The notes beneath the pieces were generated by a model. It saw nothing but the letters and a program-made list of their open reading frames with translations. It was not told the DNA's origin and ran no database searches. From assembly GCA_031761405.1 (NCBI GenBank), contig JASEVX010000006.1, positions 28,291,533 to 28,355,532 on the forward strand: a stretch of DNA of 64,000 nucleotides, in the 5' to 3' direction. The stretch's first letter is position 1, and each line of letters opens with the position of its first letter. The translations under genes were made by a program, and so were the position numbers. Source of the stretch: Serripes groenlandicus (taxonomy: Eukaryota; Mollusca; Bivalvia; Cardiida; Cardiidae). Below, piece after piece: positions 44,804 through 56,900 of the stretch.

Positions 44804-44819
44804 TGACGTCATTTCCCGC
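44804..44819 (+). promoter_or_regulatory. CRE and E2F-like sites upstream of DCTD
   Basis: TGACGTCA (44804-44811) is a full CRE and directly abuts TTTCCCGC (44812-44819), an E2F consensus match, 55 bp before the DCTD ATG. dCMP deaminase serves S-phase dTTP supply, so E2F control is plausible. Inferred from motif and position only. Confidence 0.5.
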
Positions 44820-44873
44820 GATTTCTAGAAAACGAAAGTCTTAAATCGGCATCAAAACAACTGTATCCTCCAA

Positions 44874-44914
44874 ATGTCTGAACCAGTTGCTGCGAGCAAT
44901 GCTGACTCAAATGA
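44874..44914 (+). CDS. DCTD: DCTD exon 1
   Basis: ATG plus 13 codons ([13 protein letters not shown]) and GA of a split Glu codon; donor GTAAGT. Confidence 0.88.
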
Positions 44915-47900
44915 GTAAGTCGTTTTCATTATTTACTATATAGGTGACGAAATTATTATTTACTTAGATCGTTCGTTAGAAGTAAGAACGTCCTGCAAGA
45001 AATAATTTCACAATCAAAGTACTTAAGGTATCATATGTTTTGAAATACGATGCTGTGATATGTATATCTTAACCCTTTCCCATCTACAGACGCATATTTT
45101 TCAGATCTGCAGCAGACAAGATAGAACACATTGTGACAAAAGAAGTAATTGCTCATATTTAAGTCATAAAGAACAATTTCTTCTTTTGCTACAATGTTGT
45201 TAAATCTTCAATAAATGTGTGTATCGAAGATGCAACAAGAACTCGAGCTTCCGACAATCTAATACCGACGTGACATTAGATACATTATCTTTTTAACCCT
45301 TTACCTCATATAAACGCTTTCGGACGGCTCTGCAGCAGACGGCTTTTTGAAAACATAGTGACAAAAGAAGAAATTGCACAAAACATTCAATTTCTCCATA
45401 ATTGAATAGATAACCTATGACTAAAAGTGGAAAACATTGTGGCTATTTTAAAATTGCACGTTTTGTGCAATTTCTTCTTTTGTCACTATGTTTTCAAAAA
45501 TCCGTCTGCTGCAGAGGTTTCAGAAAACATATATATGAAGGAAAGGGTTAAAGCAAAACCTATGTTAATTGTGGCTGGGTACCTAAAAGAATTGTCTCAC
45601 TCAGACGATTCTTTTGAGTACCCACACTGACAGCATAGGATTAGAGGGTCAAATAAGGATCTAAGAACCTGCAAAACGCCCCATATCTAGAGCTCTGGGC
45701 ATAAGACATTTCTTTGTTAGCCAAAGGCCTAAACATCAAATTAAATCACGACAGTTAACAGACTTTGAATTTAGCAATTTAATCGAAAAGGTAGAAAAAT
45801 AACTCAAAATGTTTCATTGTGGATCATTCCAATACTGAACTATATAGAAACTCTTTCTTTGTAAAAACTGGTGAACTGGAACCATCTGGAAGAAGTCACT
45901 GTCCAGGTCCAAACAGTTTGGGGATTCAAGTTGGCCCTTGTGGCTTGCTACTTTGCTAAACAAAATTATGTGAGAAAGTGTTAACTCAGAGTCCTAGATA
46001 AGGAGGAATATCCTCGTCTTTGCTCTACAATATCTATCTCATTAATTAGTCAATTTATCCTCCCTTTCCCACATAAAACAAATTTGCTGCAGATGAATTA
46101 ACAATTTACAGGATATCTTGTTTTAAAGCCTCTTTCCCGCACACCACCAAACTACAGCAGGCAACTTTGTTAACCCTTTCCCTCATACGACAATTCTGCA
46201 GCTGACGACTTTGAATGTATTTTGTCAAAACATGGAAAATCTCCATAATTGAATGGATAACCTATGACAAAAAGTGGAAAACATTGTGTCAAAAGGAGAA
46301 ATTGCACGTTTTGTGCAATTTCTTCTTTTGTCACTATGTTTTCAAATAGCCGTCTGCTGCAGAGGCGTTAGAAAGCGTCTATATGAGGGAAAGGGTTAAC
46401 ACAGAGAGGTTAAAAAGAGGGGTATTCAGCTGTTTTTCCCACAATTTCTCTCTTATTATCCAACTGGTCACTATATGTGGGTACTCAATAGAGTCCTCTC
46501 ACACTGAGATGAATCTTTGAGTACCCACAACCTAGGGTGTAAGGGTCAAATTATGATTTTAAAACATGCAAAGCATCACTTATCTAGATTATAATTAAAT
46601 AAGCTCTGTTAAAATAACATATTGGCAAAATTATGAAAAATCTGTGTAAATTAAAGTGAAGTTATTGAATCGAGTTGAAAACATTGTGACTAAAGGAGAA
46701 ATTGCTCATCATGAGCAATTCTGCATTTGCCACAAAGTTTCCAAAAGTTGTCTGCTGAAGATAGGTAAAATTGCATCTGCATGTTGGAAAGGGTATCATA
46801 TGCTTGGTAAATTTTGGTTGATGAAAATTGAAATTGTACTAAGTAAGTGGCCAATTTAAAATACAATTTTGATACTGTTATTATGACCTTTCTATCAGCG
46901 TTCGAAATTAACTTTTTTGGATGTTAGCAAGTATTGTCTGGTGCATTATATAATGTTATGTGTAAGCTGATTATCTTGATAATTTGTTTGATCAAATTGA
47001 TAAAAGAGTGTGTAATTAAACTTGATTACCCACATATATAGGAACATAAACATTCAGTTAAAATGAAAATGGGCCTTTTTTTTCAAGTAGCAAGTTTTTG
47101 CTACTAACCTTTTGGGCAGGTAGCAAGTAGTTTCCATTTTAACCCTTTACCTCATATAGAAGCTTTCTGACGCCTTTGCAGCAGATGGCGTTTTAAAAAC
47201 ATGGCCACAAAAAAAGAAATTGCTCAAAACAAGCAATTTTTCCTTTTGTCAGAACTTTATGTTTTCAACTCAATTCAATTACTGTACTTTCATTTAACCC
47301 TTTCCCTCATATAGACGCTTTCTGATGCCTCTGCAGCAGACAGCTGTTTGAAAACATAGTGACAAAAGAAGAAATTACACAAAACGTGCAATTTCTCCTT
47401 CTGCCACAGTGTTTTCCACTTTTTGTCATAGGTTATCCATTCAATTATTGAGATTTTCAATGTTTTGCCAAAATACGTTCAAAGTCGTCTGCTGCAGAAT
47501 TGTCATGAGGGAAAGGGTTAAATGGAATTTTGCTGCGGAGTTGTTGTATGTGGGAAAGGCTTAGGTAGCAAATTTGCTACTTGCTACTGCTAATTTCCAA
47601 CCCTGGAGACTCTATAGATCTACCCTTGTTTCAGGAACAACAATAATCTGTCAAAGAAAAGAATTGGTTACTTGGAATGGAGTGATTACTTTATGGCTAT
47701 AGCATTTCTGTCAGCACAAAGGAGCAAAGATCCGCGCACACAGGTGAGTACTAGCAGAGGCCAAGATAATATAAATTATTGGGTTTGTTACTGACCCACT
47801 ACGGAAATATAGGGGGTCTGTAGGATGAATAGGGGGCGAGGCGATAGCCGAGTCCCCCTATTCATCCAACAGAGCCCCTATATTTCCGTAGTGGGTCAGT

Positions 47901-50900
47901 AAACAAACCCAATAATGTATTTATTTCGTCGACCACTTTAAACTGAACTATACAGTAACTTGTTGATATGTGTTGGTAGCATAATATGACGTCATGAGTA
48001 AAAGATCTATCAATATTGATTAAAGAATTGGAATAGATATATTATTTTAAAAAATACACCTGTTCAACATGAACACATTTATATCAATTCATTTCATTTC
48101 TTTCTAGGTAACTGGTTACATTTGAGAACCAATTCACGAAAACCAACCTTTGAACTGACTTTTTTTACTTTACTCACCCCCTATAGAAATATAGGGGGTC
48201 TGCACGTGACACACTTTAACAAATGAAATTGCTAGAATTTCGTGGGAGGCGAAATAAGATAGAATAAACTTGTTTTAGCTAGATATTAACACTTTCCCTC
48301 ATACGAATAGAAAAACTCTATAATTGAATGGATAAACTATGACTAAAAGTGGAAAACATTGTGGCAAAAGAAGAAATTGCTCGTTTTGAGCAATTTCTTC
48401 TTTTGTCACTATGTTTTCAAAAAGACGTCTGCTGCAGAGGCATCATAAATTGTCTATATGAGGGAAAGTGTTAATATCCAGAGGTCCAGATAAGCAGGAG
48501 TGAGTATACAGCTCTTTTACCCACAATATCTCTCATTTCATCAAACCAAATCCTACAATGTGGGTACTCAAAAGAATCTACTCAATGAGTACCCACAGCA
48601 TAGGGTTAGAGGGTAAAATAAGTATTTTAGAATGTACAAAACTCCCCTTATCTAGAGATCTGAATATGTTAACTAGATGTTGTTCAAGTCGTCTGCTGCT
48701 GATTTCCTGTATGTAGCAAATGGTAAAGTATAATTATTCAGAAGAGTAAAAAATATTGCAGCTAAAGGAGAAATTGCTCTGACAAAAGACCTCCTCTGCT
48801 TGCGTCAGTAAGTCGGCGTGGGAAAAGGATAACCCTTTCTTGCATACAACATTTCTGCCGCAGACTACTTTGAAAACATGGTGACAAAAACCCGAAAAAT
48901 CTCCATAAAAGATAGCTTAATTGTTAAATAAAGTTGAAAACATTGTGGCCAAGGGGGAAATTGCTTATCATGAGCAATTTTCCTTTTGGCCACAATGTTT
49001 TGAAAGGTCGTCTGCAGCTATTGCGTAAAAATGCGTCTGCAGGTGAAAAAGGGTTAAACTAAAATTGATGTACATCTAGTAGGGCTACACCGGCATGGGG
49101 ATACATAACTAAATTGTTTACTAAAATAGCACCAGTCCAGCCGTCCCGACATTTGTAGCAAGTAAAACTAAAAAACTATTGAAGATATGACAAAAACAAA
49201 GATATTTTCTGGAAGTTAAAACAATCTTCTTTTGCAATAGATAACATAATTTGAATACATTACACATTTTGATAATCTTTTATTCTTAATGAATAATGTC
49301 AGTCTTTTAATTTTTGGAACAAAATTATTAAAATTCATAAACCACCATATCTGTGTCTTTTAAACCAGTCATTATTCAAATTACAAAAAAATCCAGTTGT
49401 TCAATGAACCTATTACTTTAGTTCAATTTTTAAGCTTTCAGAATATGTATGTTCTGTATATGTGCCAAATATGACTTACAAGTTTTATTTGCTACAAAAT
49501 GTAAAAATTGGAACAATTTTATTTCTCCATGTGATATTTTAACCAGATAACAGGTGTACAGGTGGAGTTGCTTATCCCTCTCATCTATGTTCCTGGCTAC
49601 ACTCACTATTTTTTTTTGTCAAAAATAACATCTTAGCCATGGTCAGTCCACACAGGTTGGACTGCATTTTCAGGGTCTGCAATCACAGATTGCTGTGATT
49701 GCAATTTGTCAGACGGGGTTATATTAACCCTTTCCCACATATAACAAACCTGTAGTAGCAGACGACTTTGAAAGCATCTAGGCATAAACATGCAACATCT
49801 CTATATTGATTTATTGATTGATTGATTGGGTTTAACGCCGTTTTCAACATTTTCTCGGTCATATCACGGCAGCTAGTTCACCTACCCATATGTTTCCTGG
49901 TTTTCTCACACCACTACTCCACACAACATACTTTCCAAACAACTGGCTGCTTTTCCACATAGACTGTTAGCTCATTGGTGAAAGACGTTTGTCACAGTGA
50001 CTTTTGTCAAATGTCGGAAAGAATGTTGGCCTAGCTGGGGTTTGAACTCACAACCCCTGGATTGACAGAACGAGTTGCTTCCGACTGAGCTACCGGGTTT
50101 ATGTTAAAGTAAAGCGAAACTTTGTGTTTGTAGGTAGGAGCATGCATTGTGAATGAAGAGAAGAAAATTGTTGGTATTGGGTATAATGGAATGCCTAATG
50201 GATGTTCTGATGACCTGATGCCATGGGGACGTGAAGGAAACAACATTTTGGAAACAAAACAGTTGTATGGTAGGTATCAATTCTGACGCCTCTGCAGCAG
50301 CCTCTGCAGCAGACAGTTTTTTGAAAACATATTGACAAAAGAAGAAATTGCTCAAAATGAGCGATTTCTTCTTTTGCCACAATGTTTTCCACTTTTAGTC
50401 ATAGGTTATCCATTTAATTATAGAGATTTTCTATTTTTTGACAAAATATGTTCAAAGTTGTCTGCTGCAGAATTGTCGTATGAGGGAAAGGGTTAATGGT
50501 CTTATATAACCAAGCCTAGATATGTACACAAACCAGCAATAATTCACAAAGGTAATGTGTCTACATATTTTTGAGTGCAGTGAACTGAATGATGTATGCA
50601 GCCAATTTATTTCTACGCTGTCACAATAAGTTGCTAGTTTAACCCGTTCGTTCCCACATGCGGACGTCTTTTGAAAACATTGTTGCAAATGGAGACACAA
50701 TTTCTCCTTTGGCTACAAAGTTTTCAACTCTATTCAAAAGTTATTCATTCATTTTCATTCTTTATGGTGAAGACGTTTTTCTTAACCCTTTCCCAAATAC
50801 AACACTTCTGCAGCAGGCGACTTTGAAAATATACCCGATTTTTTTTTTGGAAACTCCCTAACGAAAGTACAATAATTGAATAGAGTTGAAATCATGGTAC

Positions 50901-53900
50901 AAAAAGGAGAAATTGCTTGTTTTGAGCAATATTTTCAATTGTCGCCATGTTTTCAAAAGGTTGTCTGCTGCAGAGGCGTCAGAATGCCTCTATATGTGGG
51001 AAAGGGTTAAGGTGTCTGCTGCAGAATTGTTGTATACAATACATTATATAGAGAAGGGTCAATGTTTACCTGGTATAGTTTTTATACGCCGCCGGAGGCG
51101 GTGGTATATTGGCATCCTCTTCTCTGTCTGTCCGTCCGTCGGTACGTCCGTACGTCAATTTCTTGTGAACGCAACTCCTCCTACGTTTCTGACCATATCT
51201 TTTCAAAACTTGGTAAATGTCATAACTATAATGTGTAGATGTGCATGAAGCGGCGATTTTCCTGTTCATTGATATTTGCAAGATTTATGTCCCATGTAAC
51301 TTAGTCTCTGTAGCTGATTGATATTGCAGCCTTGTGAACGCAACTCCTCCTATGTTTCTGACTGAATCTTTTCAAAACTTGGTCAATGCCATGACTATAA
51401 TGGGTAGATGTGCATGAAGTGGCGATTTTCCGGTTCATTGATATTTGCAAGATTTATGTCCCTTGTAACTTAGTCTCTGTAGCTGATTGATATTGCAGCC
51501 TTGTGAACGCAACTCCTCCTATGTTTCTGACCGAATCTTTTCAAAACTTGGTCAATGTCATGACTATAATGGGTAGATGTGCATGAAGCGGCGATTTTCC
51601 GGTTCATTGATTTTTGCAAGATTTATGTCCCTTGTAACTTAGTCTCTGTAGCTGATTGATATTGCAGCCTTGTGAACGCAACTCTTCCTATGTTTCTGAC
51701 CGAATCTTTTCAAAACTTGGTCATAACTATAATGGGTAGATGTGCATGAAGCGGCGATTTTCCGGTTCATTGATTTTTGCAAGATTTATGTCCCTTGTAA
51801 CTTAGTCTCTGTAGCTGATTGATATTGCGGCTTGTGAATGCAACTTCTCCTACGTTTCTGACTGAATCTTTTCAAAACTTGGTTAATATCATTACTATAA
51901 TGGGTAGATGTGCATGAAGCGGCGATTTTCTGGTTCAGCGATTTTTGCAATAGTTATGCCTTTCGAAACTTGGTCTCTATAGCATATTCACTTGAGAATG
52001 CAACTCAAGTTTCCAAACAGGTAGAAGTGCATAAAGCAGGGATTATCCGGTAGAGTGATTTTTGCAAGAGTTATGCTCAGAAGGAAAAAAGGATACATAT
52101 CGACACTGCCATTTGACCTACTTTCATATCGGAGGCCTCTATAGGGTTCTATCTCTGTTTATATGTATCCTATTTTCTTCCTGACTGAAATGATTTGTTG
52201 AATGGGACATTAAGCTCCAACAATCCAATCCAATACTTTGTTTGCTGTTTCTTTTCCATTAAATGATTGTTTTACCATAATGGTAGTTTTGTGATTTTTG
52301 TTCATGAAATTACCATTTTTCGGTTCGGCCATTTTGATAGAGATTCCAATGGTAGTCTTGTGATACATGTTAAAAGCAATAATTAAAAGGACCAATCTTG
52401 ATCTTTATATTTTGTGGCGGCACTGGCACTCTTGTTAGAATATAGTTTTGCTTTAGTGCTTAGGCAACATCTAAAGAACAATATATATAGCATCTAGAAA
52501 ATTCTAAGAAGAATTTTGATACCATGATCAGTTTAAAAACATTGAGGGAAAAGTTAAAAATGCATGCTTTTAACAACTTGTCCTCTCTCTACACTTGTCA
52601 TATTGTTTCGAAAAGTCTGCTGCAATGACGTTAAAAATGGTCTGTATCAGTGAAACGGTCAAACAGTCCCACTTGCAGTTGCATTTTGACACACCTGAGG
52701 CAGATGACTTTGTAAAACATTGTGACAAAGGAAGAGGCAAATTCTCCTTACCACAATATTTCAATTCTATTTAATTATTATACTTTCATTACAAGGGTTT
52801 TTCCAATAATTTTGCCTAGATGTTTTCAAAGTCAGCTGCTGCAGATTTGTTGTATTAGAACTTTTTTCTAAAAATTATTTCAGTATGCCATGCAGAGCTG
52901 AATGCCATTCTAAACAAAAACTCTGCAGACGTGAAGAAATGTACGATATACGTGGCTCTGTTTCCATGTAATGAATGTGCCAAGATGGTGATACAGTCTG
53001 GAATAAAGGAGGTGATTTATTATTCGGACAAATATCACGACAGACCCGAATTCGAAGCGTCGAGAAAAATGTTTGATATGGCAGGGATTGTTTATAGGTG
53101 AGAAAGGTTTACTTCCATGTTCATAAAAAATTCATGGGTGCATATAATCTTCGTGTTGTCAGTGTGCATTTTTGTCTGACCACACTGTGCTCAACGTGAG
53201 CTATTGTGATCACTCACCGTTCAGCAGGGCTCCGGAAATTTTGAAATCTCAATCGGTCCGTTAATTTGTTTTGTCTCAAATTAGACATTTTGCAAAATAT
53301 TCATTCATGTCCTTAACCATATTGATATTCTGCATTGCTTAGCTTTTTTTTCTCTCTATCCACCTTTTCCTTTGACAAGGTGCCCATAGAAACATCCGTG
53401 AATTTGCGCAACAGGTGCTCACTTCTAGTGACGATGCTCATCGAAGCATTCCAAATACCGAGCGCGGTGAAGTTGTGTATGGTGCAACATGTGCTCGTTT
53501 CTAATAACGATGCTCATCAAAGCATCCCGAATTTCTAGCGCCATGAAGTTGCGTATGAAGCAAACAGGTGCTTGTTTCCTAGTTACGGAGCAGACTCACT
53601 GTAAATGTTATTGCAATTTCCCTCGATATGTTAAAACAAAGGAGCATATGTTCCTTCTTCGGTGGACATTGCAAGTAAACTGTGTTGAGCCCTTTCACCA
53701 ATATACTGAAAGACAAATTAAATGAAATGAAGTTAAAACTTCTGCCTTATATTTTTAGTGACATATTTATTTTTACGAAATGATTCGTAAAAATCTCTTT
53801 TTCCATGCCACTGTCGCCATCTTGAAAGGTTACAAAGGTCAAGTGACCTATAGAAATTCCCTAAAAGCCAAACAGCCAATCAGATGCACGAAATCATTAC

Positions 53901-56900
53901 AGCATGCATTCAATGGGATTTTCTTGGGTTATTTCAGTGGTCAAGCATCGATTATAACCTAGGCATTCCGATTGGCATTATCTATCAGTTCACACGATTG
54001 TCAAAGATATAAGATCAATAATCCGGTTAACGTCACAGTAATTATAGAAATACCTGGACCGATTCTTTTACTAGTTTTAATTTATAGAAATTCCTGGACA
54101 GATTTTTTTACTAGTTTTAAGATTGAAACCTGTCCGCAGAGTTTAAATACGGGTTAAATCGGCAATTTATCGGTTTTGCGGAGCCCTGCCGTCCAGCGTC
54201 CATTTAAATCTTCTCTGAAACTACGGGTTCGATTTCAAAGTAATTTTACTGGAAGGTTCTCCAGGGGGTCTTTATCAAAGAGTTTTTCAAAGAATTTAAT
54301 TTCAACTAGAACTTTGGTTGTTGCAACATCAGAAAATGGGGAAAATGCCAAAACTTGAAAAATCTTCTTGTCCAAAAGTACAGGCCCGATTTGAAAATTA
54401 TTTTGCACAAATGTTGACAGTTCTACCCTCTACCAAACTTGATCAAATTACTCTGAGCTGGTATTAAACATGACCGCCAGGGGGCGGAGCTTGATTTCCT
54501 TATATGTGTAATTGTGTATAGTGAAAACTTAAAAATCTTGTATTAAAGTACTTGCATGATTTGAAAATAATTTGGCACAAATGTACCAAGATTGTTCAAA
54601 TTATTTTAATCCGATGAAAAAGATGGCGGCAAGGGGGCAAGGCTTGTTTTCCGTATATATGTATATATTGTGAAAACTTAAAAAATCTTCTTGTACAAAA
54701 ACGCTTAGCTAATTACAGTAATTAGAAGAATTTGGTTCAAATGATTCTTGGGTGACCCTCTACCAAGATTGTTGACATTATTAAAATCCATTGGTAAATA
54801 TGACCACAAGGTTTTGCTTGTGTTCCTTGTCTGCATATTGTAAGATAATTTAACCCTTACCCTAATATAGACGCTTCCTGACGCCTCTGCAGCAGATAGC
54901 TTTTTTAAAAAAGTGGTGACTAAAAAAGAAATTTCTCGAAATTAGCAATTTCTCATTTTTATACGATCGTTTTTTAAAAACGGTCCGTATTATGGTATGG
55001 TCATGTCCCTCCGTCCGTCCGTCCGTCCGTCCGTTCGGATTTTCCGCACTTTTTTCTTACATACTTTGAGCTATTGAGCTGAAATTTTGTATAAGGCTTT
55101 GTAGTGATGTGTCACAGAACAAGTTCATATTTCCTGGGATTTCGTCAATTTTTGAATGAGTTATGCCCCTTTTTGGACTTAGAATATTTGTTAGAATATT
55201 TGTTTTCCGCACTTTTTTTCTACATGCTTTGATCTATTGAGCTGAAATTATGTATATGGCTTTGTAATTATGAGTTACAGATCAAGTTCACATTTCCTCG
55301 GATTTCGTCAATTTTTGAATGAGTTATGCCCCTTTTTGGACTTAGAATATTGGTTTTCCGCACTTTTTTCTTACATACTTTGAGCTATTGACCTGAAATG
55401 GTGTATTATGCTTTGTAGTGATATGTCACAGATCAAGTTCATATTTCCTTGGATTTCGTCAATTTTTGAATGAGTTATGCCCCTTTTTGGACTTAGAATA
55501 TTTGTTAGAAAGAATATTTGTTAGAATATTTGTTTTCCGCACTTTTTAGCTCACCTGAGCTTTGCTCAAGGTGAGTTATTGTGATCGCCTTTTGTCCGTC
55601 GTGCGTCGTCCGTCGTCCGTCAACTTCTTCTCCTCAGTAACCAGTGGGTCAATTGGGATGAAACTTCACAGAAAGCATCCTCTCAATGACCTCACCAGAT
55701 TTCCTTCAAATTTTTGGGATCCATGCAGAATTCTGGTTTCCATGGCAACGAAATGAAAAAAACTTCAAAATTCTTCTTCTCCCAAACTGGTTGGCAGATT
55801 TTCAAATAATTTTGTAGAAATGTTCCTTGGATGACCCTCTATCAGATTCCTTCAAGCCATGTTGATTGGTCAAAAAACATGGCCGCCAGGGGGGCGGGGC
55901 TATTTTGCCTTATATGGCTATAGTGAAAACTTAAAAAATCTTCTCTTCCGAAAGTGTCAGGCCGATTTTCAAATAATTTTGTAGAAATGTTCCTTGGATG
56001 ACCCTCTATCAGATTCCTTCAAGCCATGTTGATTGGTTGAAAAACATGGCCGCCAGGGGTGGCGGGGCTATTTTGCCTTATATGGCTATAGTGAAAACTT
56101 AAAAAATCTTCTTCTCCGAAAGTGTCAGGCCAATTTTCAAATAATTTTGTAGAAATGTTCCTTAAGTGACCCACTTTCAGATTCCTTCAAGCCATGTTGA
56201 TTGGTAAAAAAACATGGCCGCCAGGGGGGGGGGGGGGGGGGGGGGGGCGGGGCTATTTTGCCTTATATGGCTATAGTGAAAGCTTAAAAAATCTTCTTCT
56301 CCGAAAGTGTCAGGCCGATTTTCAATTAATTTTGTAGAAATGTTCCTAGGGTGACCCTCTATCAGATTCATTCAAGCCAAGTTGATTGGTCGGAAACTAT
56401 GGCCGCCAGTGGGCGGGGCTTATATAGTTAAATTAAAAAAAAAATATCAGGTGAGCGATTCCAGGGCCATCATGGCCCTCTTGTTTTCTACATGCTTTGA
56501 TCTCTTGAGCTGAAATTATGTATATGGCTTTGTAATCATGAGTTACAGATCAAGTTCACATTTCCTCGGATTTGCGTCAATTTTTGAATGAGTTATGCCC
56601 CTTTTTGGACTTAGAATATTGGTTTTCCGCACTTTTTTCTTACATGCTTTGATGTATTGAGCTGAAATTATGTATATGGCTTTGTAATCAAGTGTCACAG
56701 ATCAAGTTCACATTTCCTCGGATTTCGTCAATTTTTGAATGAGTTATGCCCCTTTTTGGACTTAGAATATTTGTCAATTTCTGCATGAGTTATGCATTTT
56801 TCATAGTTTCCCATTATTCTTTAACAACTTATTCCTGAACGACTTTATTAACTTTTTACAAACAAACAATATATCAAAACAAAGAGGAAACTTACAAAGA

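Noticed and set aside
49803..50100. tRNA gene
   Set aside because: Only A- and B-box heads are present, attached to SINE bodies and tails. The same holds at 14975, 60091 and 63707.
56226..56247. Poly-G run as a quadruplex regulatory element
   Set aside because: It sits at a CCAGGGGGCGGGG position of a satellite unit and is most simply a slippage expansion; its length may also be a sequencing error.
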